Assembly (NCBI RefSeq): GCF_030409945.1
Contig: NZ_JAUFQV010000039.1
Location: 62,001 to 126,000 of the forward strand
Length of the DNA stretch: 64,000 bases
Direction of reading: 5' to 3'
Source: Vibrio tapetis subsp. quintayensis
Lineage (GTDB): Bacteria > Pseudomonadota > Gammaproteobacteria > Enterobacterales > Vibrionaceae
Translations under genes and position numbers: made by a program
Shown: in pieces, positions 6,869-15,631 of the stretch
Layout of the letters: each line of letters starts with the position of its first letter
How positions within the stretch are numbered: position 1 is the first letter of the stretch
The notes under the pieces: model-generated
Told to the model about the DNA's origin: nothing
Databases searched by the model: none
The model's input: the letters and a program-made list of their open reading frames with translations, nothing else

Positions 6869-7327
6869 TCAATCCAGATGCTTTGCTCGTAAACAAGTTT
6901 TCACTCGCTTGCTTTGCAAAAGAAACAAGATGAACCACACCAGTATTACCGCTGAAATTGAGTGTGCCCAACTAAAACGATGACCACTTAATATTATCTG
7001 ATAAATCACCAATCCAAGTTGACTGACGGTAATCAGTAAAGAAAATTCACGAGCATAGGTCATGATACGATTAATGATAGGCCGTTTTGCATCACGTAGC
7101 CCTATAAGCCACATCATAATAATGGAGGGCAACCCCATGCCTAAACCGATATACAAGGTTTCCCTTACTGGATAGATTATCTCTAGTAGCTTCCCACCCG
7201 ACTCTCGGCTAACACCCGCGACAACAAAGACCACCCAAGCTTTTGCCAAGAAGACCCAGCCTAACCACAGCCACACTGGCACTTTCAAAAAACCATGTTT
7301 ATCATAGTGCTCAATAGGATAACGCAC
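6869..7327 (-). CDS. yfeZ: YfeZ-like inner membrane protein (DUF2919)
   Basis: This 152-residue protein has four predicted membrane segments (about residues 16-40, 52-75, 91-111 and 118-138) and a basic C-terminus. The N-terminal motif YDKHGFLKVPVWLWLGWVFL is characteristic of the DUF2919/YfeZ family, whose function is unknown. The start is GTG, supported by GAGGTAAGG immediately upstream. It precedes yfeX by 82 bases, so the two are probably co-transcribed. Confidence 0.85.
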   Translation of the reverse strand: MRYPIEHYDKHGFLKVPVWLWLGWVFLAKAWVVFVVAGVSRESGGKLLEIIYPVRETLYIGLGMGLPSIIMMWLIGLRDAKRPIINRIMTYAREFSLLITVSQLGLVIYQIILSGHRFSWAHSISAVILVWFILFLLQSKRVKTCLRAKHLD

Positions 7328-7390
7328 CCTTACCTCTTCAATTGGAAAAATGATAAGCTGTCATCAAAGCACACTAAGGCAAGACACGCA

Positions 7391-7741
7391 ATGAATCAGA
7401 AAAAAGTGATACCGTCTGAGCAAACTCAAGTTGAGGCCATGAAAATCGCCAAGGCAACTCAAAAGCAAGGCCAAACAAAAGAGCAAACCAAACTGGTGGC
7501 TCAGGGCATTGAAAAAGGCATTGCGCTGTATAAGAAACAGCAAAAAGAGAAGCAACGCCAAGCCGACCGAGCAAAAAAGAAAGAGCGGAAATATAAACAG
7601 ACTGAATCTCTCGAAGTGACTTCAGATACAGCTAGCACTCCAGAAAGTAATCCGTCACAACCAACTCAGTGGTTACCTTGGTGTTTATTAATCGTTAGCT
7701 GGATTGGCTTTGTCGCTTACACAACGCTAGGTATTCAGTAA
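7391..7741 (+). CDS. DUF2956 family protein
   Basis: This 116-residue protein has a very basic, Gln/Lys-rich helical N-terminal two thirds (many AxQKQGQTKEQT and KKQQKEKQRQ patches, coiled-coil-like), a Ser/Thr/Pro linker and one C-terminal membrane helix (about residues 95-112). It fits the DUF2956 family of marine gammaproteobacteria, function unknown. The ATG at MNQKKV is chosen; the frame extends further up but overlaps the divergent yfeZ promoter region. It overlaps the next gene by one base (TAATG). Confidence 0.82.
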   Translation: MNQKKVIPSEQTQVEAMKIAKATQKQGQTKEQTKLVAQGIEKGIALYKKQQKEKQRQADRAKKKERKYKQTESLEVTSDTASTPESNPSQPTQWLPWCLLIVSWIGFVAYTTLGIQ

Positions 7742-8070
7742 TGAAATCCATCCTAACGATTACATTATTAGTTTTACTCGCGGGGTGCACCTCACCGCGC
7801 AACCTGCTTGATGATGAGGCTCGCTTAGTTGAGATACATAAGAGCAATCAAAATATGATTGATCAATGTGAATACTTGGGGGAGGTTATTGGAAGCGAGG
7901 GGCATTGGTATAGTTTTTTTCTATTCGGCAATGATGCCTTAATGCAAGGTGCAATTAATAGCTTAAAGAATAAGGCACATATATTAGGGGCTAACACCAT
8001 ACTCCTCTCAGAACCACAAACATTCGCCACATCCGTCACGTTATTAGGAACGGCATATCAATGCGAGTAG
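7741..8070 (+). CDS. Small lipoprotein, DUF4156-like
   Basis: This 109-residue protein has a signal peptide ending in the lipobox LLAGC, so the mature protein should be lipid-anchored at Cys16. The mature part has two conserved-looking cysteines (QCEYLG and YQCE) and the AINSLKNKAHILGANTILL core typical of DUF4156 lipoproteins. It is translationally coupled to the DUF2956 gene. Function unknown. Confidence 0.82.
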   Translation: MKSILTITLLVLLAGCTSPRNLLDDEARLVEIHKSNQNMIDQCEYLGEVIGSEGHWYSFFLFGNDALMQGAINSLKNKAHILGANTILLSEPQTFATSVTLLGTAYQCE

Positions 8071-8102
8071 TGATCAACAAACATGGTAAATCAGAGACGA
8101 AA

Positions 8103-8124
8103 AGAGCCAGCAATGGCTGGCTCT
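8103..8124. terminator. Convergent terminator hairpin
   Basis: A nine-base perfect stem (AGAGCCAGC / GCTGGCTCT) with loop AATG lies between convergent genes. A short T-run follows only on the minus strand, so it suits the leftward HTH gene best. Confidence 0.65.
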
Positions 8125-8169
8125 GCGATACATCAATTGCGCTAAATTGAGTGTGATTTGAGGTGTATG

Positions 8170-8451
8170 TTAAAAACCTAACGTGGTTGCTATATCACCT
8201 CGGCGGTCCAGCACCCACTGGCAATCAAATGGCCCCCAATCTGAAAGCTGATAATACCCATCGTTGTGACGCCTACCATCTTGGATAAACATCAGTTCAA
8301 TCCCTAATCCGGGCAATGCCTTCAACACATCTTGAATGGTTCTACGCGGCCATCCAGTTTTTTCAATAAGTTTCGGGACGTTTGGTCTTTCAAGACTTTC
8401 AACCAAAAGGGCTAAATACAAGCGCCTCGCAAACACAGGATTCAATTCCAT
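8170..8451 (-). CDS. Small winged-helix DNA-binding protein
   Basis: This 93-residue protein has an N-terminal helical segment, then a helix-turn-helix (about residues 25-47, PKLIEKTGWPRRTIQDVLKA) and a short C-terminal beta wing. It has no effector domain. It resembles the small HTH_43-type winged-helix proteins of vibrios and shewanellas. Target and function are unknown. It stands alone with a 334-base upstream gap. Confidence 0.8.
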   Translation of the reverse strand: MELNPVFARRLYLALLVESLERPNVPKLIEKTGWPRRTIQDVLKALPGLGIELMFIQDGRRHNDGYYQLSDWGPFDCQWVLDRRGDIATTLGF

Positions 8452-8785
8452 TGATACCTCCTAAAGCTGTGCGCCTCCATTATTTATGTTCTAGCACATG
8501 AGATGTTGCGTTTGATCAACTTTGTTCTATTTGCACCATAATTAACCAATTAAATCGGCTAAACATGTCAATTTAGGTGGATATATTGATATTTAGTTAC
8601 AAAGTATGACCGATATTTTTCGAGCAAATACCCCAATTAGTTATGATAAAACGCTTCACCTATATAATTCCGCCTGCCGGCTATAAATAGACATCACTTC
8701 ATGTCACGCTCAACCAATACCTTTCTCCTTGCTCCCAACGCCTAACCTGTTAGGATTTACTCTTCAGTTTTTAAAAGGAACACCC
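8452..8785. other. Intergenic region between divergent genes
   Basis: This 334-base stretch separates the leftward HTH gene from the rightward yffB. It is AT-rich and must hold both promoters; a TATAAAT box near 8682 could serve yffB. I see no gene, repeat or strong hairpin. Confidence 0.5.
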
Positions 8786-9133
8786 ATGACTATCACCATG
8801 TATGGTATCCCCAACTGCGACACAATAAAAAAAGCCAAAAAATGGCTACAAGCAGAAGAAATCGCATTTGAATTTCACGATTACCGTAAGCAAGGTATCG
8901 ACAAGTCACTGGTCGAGACGTTCTGTGACAAGCTAGGTTGGGAGTTGGTACTCAACAAACGCGGCACCACTTACCGAGCGTTAAGCCAAGAACAAAAAGA
9001 CTCACTAAATGAAGACTCTGCCATTGCATTATTGGTTGAACACTCAGCCATGATCAAACGCCCTATTTTAGTGGTTGATGGTAACTATCATATTGGATTT
9101 AAAGCTGATCAATACTCAGCCATATTTAGCTAA
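8786..9133 (+). CDS. yffB: ArsC/Spx-family reductase YffB
   Basis: This 115-residue thioredoxin-fold protein of the ArsC family has its single cysteine in the active-site loop YGIPNCDTIKKAKKWL (Cys11). That matches YffB rather than true arsenate reductases (CX3S type; one is present at 17603). MTITMYG is taken as the start because AAAAGGAA lies just upstream. It sits directly before dapE as in enterics. Biochemical role is unclear; a glutathione-dependent thiol reductase has been suggested for the family. Confidence 0.9.
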   Translation: MTITMYGIPNCDTIKKAKKWLQAEEIAFEFHDYRKQGIDKSLVETFCDKLGWELVLNKRGTTYRALSQEQKDSLNEDSAIALLVEHSAMIKRPILVVDGNYHIGFKADQYSAIFS

Positions 9134-9148
9134 CAAGGAACATCAAGG

Positions 9149-10285
9149 ATGACAGACAGCCCGGTATTGGCACTTGCCAAAGATCTTATTAGCCGCCGCT
9201 CAGTAACACCGGAAGACGCAGGTTGCCAAGAATTAATGATCAAACGATTAGAGGCCATTGGCTTTAAGATCGAAATCATGGAATTTGAAGATACACTCAA
9301 CTTTTGGGCTCGCCGTGGCACAGAAGCCCCATTGTTTGCCTTTGCAGGCCATACAGACGTTGTACCGTCTGGCGACGAAAGCCATTGGCACACCAAGCCG
9401 TTTGAGCCCACCATCATAGAAGATCACCTACATGGTCGTGGTGCTGCTGATATGAAAGGCTCGTTGGCTTGTATCATCGTAGCACTTGAGCGTTTCATTG
9501 CTGAACACCCTGATCACCAAGGTTCCATAGGCATGCTCATTACTTCTGATGAAGAGGGGCCATTTATCAATGGCACCACTCGAGTGGTCGATACGCTGAT
9601 GGCCCGTGGTGAAAACATCGATATGTGTATCGTGGGCGAACCATCAAGTACCCATCACGTTGGTGATGTGGTTAAAAATGGCCGCAGAGGATCCATAACA
9701 GGTGATCTGAAAGTGAAAGGCGTGCAAGGTCACGTTGCTTACCCACATATAGCAATCAACCCTGTACACCTGTCTTTATCGGCACTGGCAGAGCTTGCCT
9801 CAACCAAATGGGATGACGGTAACGAATTTTTCCCTCCGACTAGCTTCCAAATTCCTAACCTACACGCAGGCACAGGCGCATCTAATGTGATCCCTGGTGA
9901 ATTCAATGTTCAGTTTAATTTTCGTTTCAGCACTGAACTGACCGACACTGAAATCAAACGCCGCGTACATTCCATTCTTGACTCATATGGGTTTGAGTAT
10001 GATCTAAAATGGACGTTAAGTGGTCAGCCTTTCCTAACAGGTACTGGTAAATTACTTGAAGCGGTTGTAGAAGCAGTAGCGGAAGTTAATCATCAACAAC
10101 CAGAACTGCTGACCACTGGCGGCACATCTGATGGTCGTTTCATCGCGAAAATGGGCGGGCAAGTGATAGAGCTTGGTCCGGTCAATGCCACGATTCACAA
10201 AGTCAACGAATGCGTAAGTGTTGCAGACTTAGAGAAGCTAACTGACATGTACCAAAAAACGGTCGAAAAGCTGCTCACAAAATAA
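9149..10285 (+). CDS. dapE: Succinyl-diaminopimelate desuccinylase DapE
   Basis: This 378-residue di-zinc M20 family hydrolase cleaves N-succinyl-LL-diaminopimelate to LL-DAP and succinate, in the pathway to lysine and peptidoglycan meso-DAP. The zinc-ligand motifs are visible: GHTDVVPSGD (His68), GRGAADMKGS (Asp about 101), TSDEEGP (Glu about 135-136), VGEPSS, and a C-terminal His in NATIHKVNE. It is 15 bases after yffB, likely co-transcribed; dapA of the same pathway lies 2 kb on. Confidence 0.98.
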   Translation: MTDSPVLALAKDLISRRSVTPEDAGCQELMIKRLEAIGFKIEIMEFEDTLNFWARRGTEAPLFAFAGHTDVVPSGDESHWHTKPFEPTIIEDHLHGRGAADMKGSLACIIVALERFIAEHPDHQGSIGMLITSDEEGPFINGTTRVVDTLMARGENIDMCIVGEPSSTHHVGDVVKNGRRGSITGDLKVKGVQGHVAYPHIAINPVHLSLSALAELASTKWDDGNEFFPPTSFQIPNLHAGTGASNVIPGEFNVQFNFRFSTELTDTEIKRRVHSILDSYGFEYDLKWTLSGQPFLTGTGKLLEAVVEAVAEVNHQQPELLTTGGTSDGRFIAKMGGQVIELGPVNATIHKVNECVSVADLEKLTDMYQKTVEKLLTK

Positions 10286-10316
10286 TGCGATAAATCCGAA
10301 TTAATCGAGAAACAAG

Positions 10317-11006
10317 ATGAATCCCGAACAACTCACCGGCAAATCTGTGGGGCATTTGATAGAAGTATCAACCGCTACTCAAACGTTATCGCTTCATCAC
10401 CAAATGAAGCAGGCTTGGCTATCGTTGTACAATAAGGCCAAGCAAGATGGGTTTGAGTTATGTATTGCCAGTGGCTTTCGGGATTTTTCACGTCAACGCG
10501 CAATTTGGAACGGAAAATTTAGTGGCGAGAGGGTGATTCTTAGTGGTAATGGACAGCCGCTCGACGCTGAAAAGCTAACGGATAATGAAAAAATGTCGGC
10601 CATTCTCAAATGGTCTGCCCTGCCAGGCGCTAGCCGTCACCATTGGGGCTGCGATATTGATGTTTATGCCAAAGACAGGCTTCCCAATGACACTCGGCTC
10701 ATGCTTGAACCATGGGAGTACGATAGCGGTCACCAACAAGAATTCAACGACTGGATGCAACACGCATTACCTGAGTTTGATTTTTTCTTGCCATACGATG
10801 TATTTAGAGGTGGTGTTGCCGCAGAGCCTTGGCACATCAGCTATGCACCTGTTTCAGTAGCGGCTATCGAGTTATTAACGCCTGACATCATTCACACGGC
10901 ATTAATCGCTGATCCCATTTTAGGGCAACAAAGCGTGCTAAGCTGCTTAGATGATATATACCGAACCTACGTTACTAATATAGGAGACACACAATGGAAT
11001 TCTTAA
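10317..11006 (+). CDS. M15-family D-Ala-D-Ala carboxypeptidase-like protein
   Basis: This 229-residue VanY-like zinc peptidase has the HxxxxxxD zinc motif in ASRHHWGCDIDVY and the second histidine in EPWHISY, plus GFRDFSRQRAIW. Members trim D-Ala from peptidoglycan peptides. No signal peptide is evident at the N-terminus, so a periplasmic location is not supported by the sequence. It overlaps the ypfN-like gene by 13 bases and probably belongs to the dapE operon. Confidence 0.88.
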   Translation: MNPEQLTGKSVGHLIEVSTATQTLSLHHQMKQAWLSLYNKAKQDGFELCIASGFRDFSRQRAIWNGKFSGERVILSGNGQPLDAEKLTDNEKMSAILKWSALPGASRHHWGCDIDVYAKDRLPNDTRLMLEPWEYDSGHQQEFNDWMQHALPEFDFFLPYDVFRGGVAAEPWHISYAPVSVAAIELLTPDIIHTALIADPILGQQSVLSCLDDIYRTYVTNIGDTQWNS

Positions 11007-11185
11007 CCAACCCTTGGGTTATCACAATTATCGTGTTGGCGGTGATCATCGGCAATATTATGGCGCTAAAATACACCGCAAAAATGAAATTTGATAAACC
11101 AACTCGAGCCTCACAAGATCTCGACCGTTTAAATGAACTAGATAAGCAAAGCCGCGATCGCGAAGCTGAAGAGCAAAAAAAATAG
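10994..11185 (+). CDS. ypfN: YpfN-type small membrane protein (DUF2897)
   Basis: This 63-residue protein has one N-terminal membrane helix (about residues 7-26, PWVITIIVLAVIIGNIMALK) and a charged cytoplasmic tail rich in Asp/Glu/Arg/Lys. It matches DUF2897/YpfN, found downstream of dapE in enterics. Function unknown. AGGAGACACACA upstream supports the start. Confidence 0.85.
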   Translation: MEFLTNPWVITIIVLAVIIGNIMALKYTAKMKFDKPTRASQDLDRLNELDKQSRDREAEEQKK

Positions 11186-11206
11186 GATACCTTTGAGTAT
11201 CCTATT
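11181..11206. terminator. Bidirectional terminator, ypfN/bamC
   Basis: Ten-base arms AATAGGATAC and GTATCCTATT enclose CTTTGA, with an A-run before and T-rich sequence after. It serves both convergent transcripts. Confidence 0.8.
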
Positions 11207-11234
11207 TATTATTTAAAGCACGCTAGCAGTCAAA

Positions 11235-12269
11235 TCACTGCTTGTTTTCAGCGTTACGGTCAATCAGTGTCGCAATCACAGGCACCATTTCTGCAAGCAC
11301 TTCTTCGCTTACTGGTTTACCTGATGAGTTAGTAATGTTCACCGATGTTCGGTTGTCTAAATCCCCCATTAGGAATTCAAACTTGCTGCCGCCCATGTCA
11401 AATGGTTTCACACCGACACTTTGCCAGAATTCGTCATTTGGCTCAGCATACTTGACCTTAATAACACCCTGAGACTGATTACGCTCTTCAACCTCAAAGC
11501 CCATTGTCGGTAGAACTTCTGGCATCAAACGCCACAATACATCGTATGGTGTACGAGCTATGATGACAGGTAAGCCACTACGATCTTTACCCATCGAAAT
11601 AGGAATGTGCTTCACTAACTCTTCGGCACGTTTTTCCGCTTCTAAACGAAGATTTTGATCGTAGGCAGACATCACTAAGTTAGTCATTAGCGTGTTATAT
11701 CTTGCACGGTTTGCCGTTGATACTGGCACGACTTTGTTGCCCTCACGCCAATCGATTAATTCGACTTTATAACCAAACCGACGATTTGCTTCAAAGCGCT
11801 CGATCTTATAACGAGAACCAAGTTCAACATCTTCATCTTTTGAATTCCAAGTTACCCAGTCGGTTTCGATAAGTGACTCTGTTTGAGTGCGAATCCCTGT
11901 GTTGTGATGTTCAATCATAGCCAGAGTGGTTTGCCACACTTTATCACTCTCTTCCTTTTTCACCAGCCAAAGCGTGATCAAGCCATCTTTTAGCTCAGTA
12001 CGCGCACCAGGAATCAAAGACAGCACTTGCTGAGGTGGACGGATATCAACACTTTTACCTAGATCACCATGGAAATCGCCAGATGGGATGTCAAAGTCTG
12101 GGTAAAACTGTGGTGTTGCTTCTTCCGGAAGCACCATCTGTTGAAGTGATGGTGTTTCAAGGTAAGAGAAGTCGTCTTTGGCTTGTCGGCGATCCGATGG
12201 ATCACTAGAACATGCACTTAGAACAAAAACAGCCAGTGAACCTGTCACTAGCTGAGCAGAAAGCTTCAT
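11235..12269 (-). CDS. bamC: Outer membrane assembly lipoprotein BamC
   Basis: This 344-residue lipoprotein subunit of the BAM complex folds beta-barrel proteins into the outer membrane with BamA (encoded at 47973). It has a signal peptide with lipobox VLSAC, then the unstructured BamD-binding N-terminal segment, then two helix-grip domains. Start MKLSAQL is chosen because AGGAG lies six bases upstream; the frame extends ten codons further without support. It follows dapA with a 49-base gap holding a GC hairpin, as in the E. coli dapA-bamC pair. Confidence 0.95.
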   Translation of the reverse strand: MKLSAQLVTGSLAVFVLSACSSDPSDRRQAKDDFSYLETPSLQQMVLPEEATPQFYPDFDIPSGDFHGDLGKSVDIRPPQQVLSLIPGARTELKDGLITLWLVKKEESDKVWQTTLAMIEHHNTGIRTQTESLIETDWVTWNSKDEDVELGSRYKIERFEANRRFGYKVELIDWREGNKVVPVSTANRARYNTLMTNLVMSAYDQNLRLEAEKRAEELVKHIPISMGKDRSGLPVIIARTPYDVLWRLMPEVLPTMGFEVEERNQSQGVIKVKYAEPNDEFWQSVGVKPFDMGGSKFEFLMGDLDNRTSVNITNSSGKPVSEEVLAEMVPVIATLIDRNAENKQ

Positions 12270-12290
12270 CAGTACTCCTAATGCTTTCAA

Positions 12291-12306
12291 GGGGGGCAAG
12301 CCCCCT
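12291..12306 (-). terminator. GC-rich hairpin between dapA and bamC
   Basis: Arms of about seven G-C pairs (AGGGGGC / GCCCCCC) with a two-base loop as written. No T-run follows on the minus strand, so it may be an RNA stabiliser or pause rather than a terminator. Confidence 0.45.
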
Positions 12307-12318
12307 ATTCAATATTTT

Positions 12319-13197
12319 CTAAATAATACCAGCGTCGGTCATTGCTTGACGAACCACAAGTTGAGCTTCTTCAGTTAGCTCGACTAACGGTAAACGTAAG
12401 CCACCGTGGGCAATCAAACCAAGCTGCAGCGTCACCCACTTAACTGGAATTGGACTCGCTTCGACAAACAAGTTTTTGTGTAACGTCATAATACGTTCAT
12501 TGATGATTTCAGCTTCGGCAAAGTTACCCTCAGCAGCCAACCTAAACATATTCGCCATATCAGCAGCTGCAACATTTGAGGTCACAGAAATTACGCCTTG
12601 GCCACCAAGTTTCACAAACTCAAGACCCGTTGCATCATCACCACTTAGTAAGATGAAATCTTTGCCACAAAGTTCACGATGTTTTTCAATTCGTGACAGA
12701 TCTCCCGTTGCGTCTTTAAGAGCAACGATTTTATCAAGCTTCGAAAGGCGAGCGACCGTATCAGGAAGTAGGTCTACCGCAGTACGCCCTGGTACGTTAT
12801 AAAGAATGATAGGCACATCGCTGACTTCAGCAATGGCTTTATAATGTAGGTATAAGCCTTCTTGGGTTGGCTTATTGTAGTACGGCGTTACGCTTAGCAC
12901 GGCAACAATGCCCGAACCTTGCAGTAATCGGCTGAACGTCACTGACTCATGAGTTGCATTTGCACCCGTGCCCGCGATAACAGGAATACGGCCATCAGCG
13001 TACTCAACTGTCTTTTGGACGACTTTGACATGCTCTTCAATCGTTAGTGTTGCAGACTCACCCGTTGTTCCAACAGCCACAAGTCCATCTGTGCCCGCAG
13101 CAACATGATATTCCACTAGTTTCTTCAGGCTATCGTAATCGACTTCACCTTCTTCATTAAATGGGGTAACTAGTGCAACCAAGCTTCCTGAAAACAT
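12319..13197 (-). CDS. dapA: 4-hydroxy-tetrahydrodipicolinate synthase DapA
   Basis: This 292-residue TIM-barrel aldolase condenses pyruvate with aspartate semialdehyde, the first committed step to DAP and lysine. It shows GTTGES near residue 45, the catalytic Tyr in YNVPGRT, and the Schiff-base Lys in VALKDATGD. MFSGSLVAL is taken as the start: AAGGAG precedes it and 292 residues is the usual length. It is transcribed away from gcvR. Confidence 0.98.
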   Translation of the reverse strand: MFSGSLVALVTPFNEEGEVDYDSLKKLVEYHVAAGTDGLVAVGTTGESATLTIEEHVKVVQKTVEYADGRIPVIAGTGANATHESVTFSRLLQGSGIVAVLSVTPYYNKPTQEGLYLHYKAIAEVSDVPIILYNVPGRTAVDLLPDTVARLSKLDKIVALKDATGDLSRIEKHRELCGKDFILLSGDDATGLEFVKLGGQGVISVTSNVAAADMANMFRLAAEGNFAEAEIINERIMTLHKNLFVEASPIPVKWVTLQLGLIAHGGLRLPLVELTEEAQLVVRQAMTDAGII

Positions 13198-13431
13198 GTC
13201 CATCTCCTTTTCAAATTCATCTTGCATGGTACTGTAACATCCTTTAGAAACACAAGCGTTCATGACCGCTTAGATGACAAACTCACGTCAATATTTGGCG
13301 TTGATAGCATTTCCTGTCCTATCTCGCTTTAAAAGGCACAAAGAAGTCGGCAATTATTCAAGCCTCTTAACTACCTATGCCAATTTCCTGTGCTACCATG
13401 CAAAATAACATCCACAAAAAAAATGCCTATC

Positions 13432-13974
13432 ATGCCACAACATTTAGTGATTACTGCCGTTGGCGAAGACCGCCCAGGTATTAGCAATTGCGTTACCCAT
13501 CTCGTCACCGAGGCTGGATGTAATATCATCGATAGTCGCATTGCGCTGTTTGGCAATGAATTCACCTTGATCATGCTACTTTCTGGCAACAACAATAGCA
13601 TTGCACGAGTTGAAACCAGCTTACCGCTCATCAGCCAACAGCATGATTTAATCACGATTATGAAGCGCACCTCACCTCATACCGTCAGTGACAATGTGTA
13701 TCGCGTAGAGGTGTTTGTTGAGTCAGAAGATAAACTAGGGCTCACTGAAAATTTCACAGAGTTCTTTGCAGAACGTGGCATTGGCATTTCGACTTTAAGT
13801 GCGCAAACAATCAGCAAATTGAAGCTCGACAAGAAACAGGATCAGTTTCATATTACTCTTGTGGCTGAAGTAAATAATGACTGTAACCTAATGCAGCTTG
13901 AAGAAGAATTTCAAAGCTTATGCAGCGAATTAGCAGTGCAAGGCTCACTTAATTTTATAAAAAACAGTCAATAA
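13432..13974 (+). CDS. gcvR: Glycine cleavage system regulator GcvR
   Basis: This 180-residue protein has two ACT domains (HLVITAVGEDRPGISN... at the N-terminus; VEVFVESEDKLGLTENF in the second half). In E. coli GcvR binds GcvA and turns it into a repressor of gcvTHP. Start MPQHLVIT matches the family N-terminus; an ATG three codons upstream is also possible, and neither has a strong ribosome binding site. It lies between dapA (divergent) and bcp, as in enterics; 24 bases separate it from bcp. Confidence 0.92.
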   Translation: MPQHLVITAVGEDRPGISNCVTHLVTEAGCNIIDSRIALFGNEFTLIMLLSGNNNSIARVETSLPLISQQHDLITIMKRTSPHTVSDNVYRVEVFVESEDKLGLTENFTEFFAERGIGISTLSAQTISKLKLDKKQDQFHITLVAEVNNDCNLMQLEEEFQSLCSELAVQGSLNFIKNSQ

Positions 13975-13998
13975 GCATAATAAAGAAAGGAAAGCTCA

Positions 13999-14466
13999 AT
14001 GAATACCTTAACCGCAGGCACCCCAGCTCCGGCATTCTCACTTTTAGACCAAGATGGCAATACCGTTTCTCTCGCTGATTTCGCAGGTAAAAAAGTCCTC
14101 TTTTATTTCTACCCGAAAGCAATGACACCAGGTTGTACTGTGCAAGCTCAAGGGCTTCGTGACACCAAAGCAGAATTAGACGCCCACAATGTTGTGGTGC
14201 TTGGCGTAAGCATTGATCCGGTAAAACGTTTAGGCAAATTCATTGAGCGCGACCAACTCAACTTCACCCTGTTGTCTGATGAAGATCATGCAGCAGCAGA
14301 TCAGTTCGGCGTTTGGGGCGAGAAAAAATTTATGGGGAAAATTTACGATGGATTGCATCGCATCAGCTTCCTCATCAATGAAGAAGGCGTTATTGAACAT
14401 GTTTTCAATAAGTTTAAAACCAAAACCCACCATGAAGTGGTTTTGGATTACTTAAACCAAGCTTAA
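13999..14466 (+). CDS. bcp: Thioredoxin-dependent peroxiredoxin Bcp (PrxQ)
   Basis: This 155-residue peroxiredoxin reduces peroxides. The peroxidatic cysteine is in AMTPGCTVQAQG (Cys46). The resolving cysteine five residues later in E. coli Bcp (VQACG) is Gln here, and no other Cys is present in the protein, so this should work as a 1-Cys enzyme recycled by an external thiol. The rest closely follows Bcp (FGVWGEKKFMGK, GLHRISFLI). GAAAGGAAAG precedes the start. Confidence 0.96.
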   Translation: MNTLTAGTPAPAFSLLDQDGNTVSLADFAGKKVLFYFYPKAMTPGCTVQAQGLRDTKAELDAHNVVVLGVSIDPVKRLGKFIERDQLNFTLLSDEDHAAADQFGVWGEKKFMGKIYDGLHRISFLINEEGVIEHVFNKFKTKTHHEVVLDYLNQA

Positions 14467-14491
14467 GCTTCGATAGCCAAAGTTTAAAACC

Positions 14492-14523
14492 AAAAACACC
14501 TCGTACTTGACGAGGTGTTTTTG
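14492..14523. terminator. Bidirectional terminator, bcp/perM
   Basis: A strong stem (AACACCTCGT / ACGAGGTGTT) with loop ACTTG has A- and T-runs on either side, between convergent genes. Confidence 0.88.
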
Positions 14524-14548
14524 TTTCAACAGTCTTCCAACAAGAAAG

Positions 14549-15631
14549 CTACTCTTGCGGCAGGTTTTCTTTGTCTGGTTTTACGCCGCCATCTGGTAGC
14601 GCGTTAATAACGGCTTTCACTAGCGTTGCTAATGGGATGGCAAAGAACACGCCCCAGAAACCCCATAACCCACCAAATACCAGTACGGCAACAATGATGG
14701 CTACTGGGTGCAAGTTTACCGCTTCAGAAAACAGTACGGGCACTAGTACGTTGCCATCTAAGGCTTGAATAATGCCGTATGCGATCAGCAAGTAATAAAA
14801 TGGAGGAGTTAACCCCCACTGGAACAAACCGACAATCGCAACAGGTACGGTAACCGCTGCAGCACCGATGTATGGAATCAAAACAGACAAGCCCACAGCA
14901 ACCGCAAGAAGTACGGAATAACGTAAATCCAGAATCGCGAATGTTACGTAGCTGACACTACCCACAATGAGGATTTCCATCACTTTGCCGCGAATGTAGT
15001 TCGAGATTTGAGTGTTCATCTCGCGCCATACTTTGGTCGCAAGGCGGCGATTTTGAGGTAAAAAACCACTGAGGATGTCCAACATCTCTTCTTTGTCTTT
15101 CAATAGGAAAAACACCAGAAGAGGCACAAGAATTAGGTAAATCGCGAGCGCGGCAATGCTGACTAAAGAAGCCAGTGAACCCTTAACAACCGTTTCGCCC
15201 ATTCCCAGCGCTTTGGTTTTTGCTTTTTCAAAGATAGTTTCAACAATGTGCATATTGGCCAATTCAGGATAATGCTGTGGCAATGTTGATATGAATTTCT
15301 GCAATCCGTTATACATGTTCGGGATGTCGTTAACTAAGTTCCCGACCTGTGTCCAAATGGTTGGCACTAAACCAAATACGGCCAATAAAGCGAGGCCAAG
15401 GAAAACCAGCACCACAATTGGCACAGCAAAGCTGCGAGACACACCAAAACGGGCCAACTGATTAACAGGCCACTCTAGTAAGTAGGCTAAAACGATCGCC
15501 ACTAATAGAGGGGTAATCAAGCCGCCGAAGAAATAAATAGTGGCAAAGCCAAACAACAGAATGGCGATCAAACTCACTGCGTGAGGATCAGAAAACCGGC
15601 GTTTATACCAACTGGTTACCATATCAAACAT
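14549..15631 (-). CDS. perM: AI-2E family transporter PerM
   Basis: This 360-residue inner membrane protein has about seven or eight membrane segments and the family core FFLLKDKEEMLD, NYIRGKVMEIL, SVLIPYIGAA and FGGLWGFWGVFFAIPLATL. The family is called AI-2 exporter but proven substrates vary; PerM is a putative permease. Its first eight bases overlap the upstream TusA-like gene, indicating coupling. Confidence 0.92.
   Translation of the reverse strand: MFDMVTSWYKRRFSDPHAVSLIAILLFGFATIYFFGGLITPLLVAIVLAYLLEWPVNQLARFGVSRSFAVPIVVLVFLGLALLAVFGLVPTIWTQVGNLVNDIPNMYNGLQKFISTLPQHYPELANMHIVETIFEKAKTKALGMGETVVKGSLASLVSIAALAIYLILVPLLVFFLLKDKEEMLDILSGFLPQNRRLATKVWREMNTQISNYIRGKVMEILIVGSVSYVTFAILDLRYSVLLAVAVGLSVLIPYIGAAAVTVPVAIVGLFQWGLTPPFYYLLIAYGIIQALDGNVLVPVLFSEAVNLHPVAIIVAVLVFGGLWGFWGVFFAIPLATLVKAVINALPDGGVKPDKENLPQE

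Noticed and set aside
10317..11006. VanY-type vancomycin resistance gene
   Set aside because: Only the M15 peptidase fold is shared; there is no vanRS/vanHAX context and it sits in a housekeeping dapE operon.
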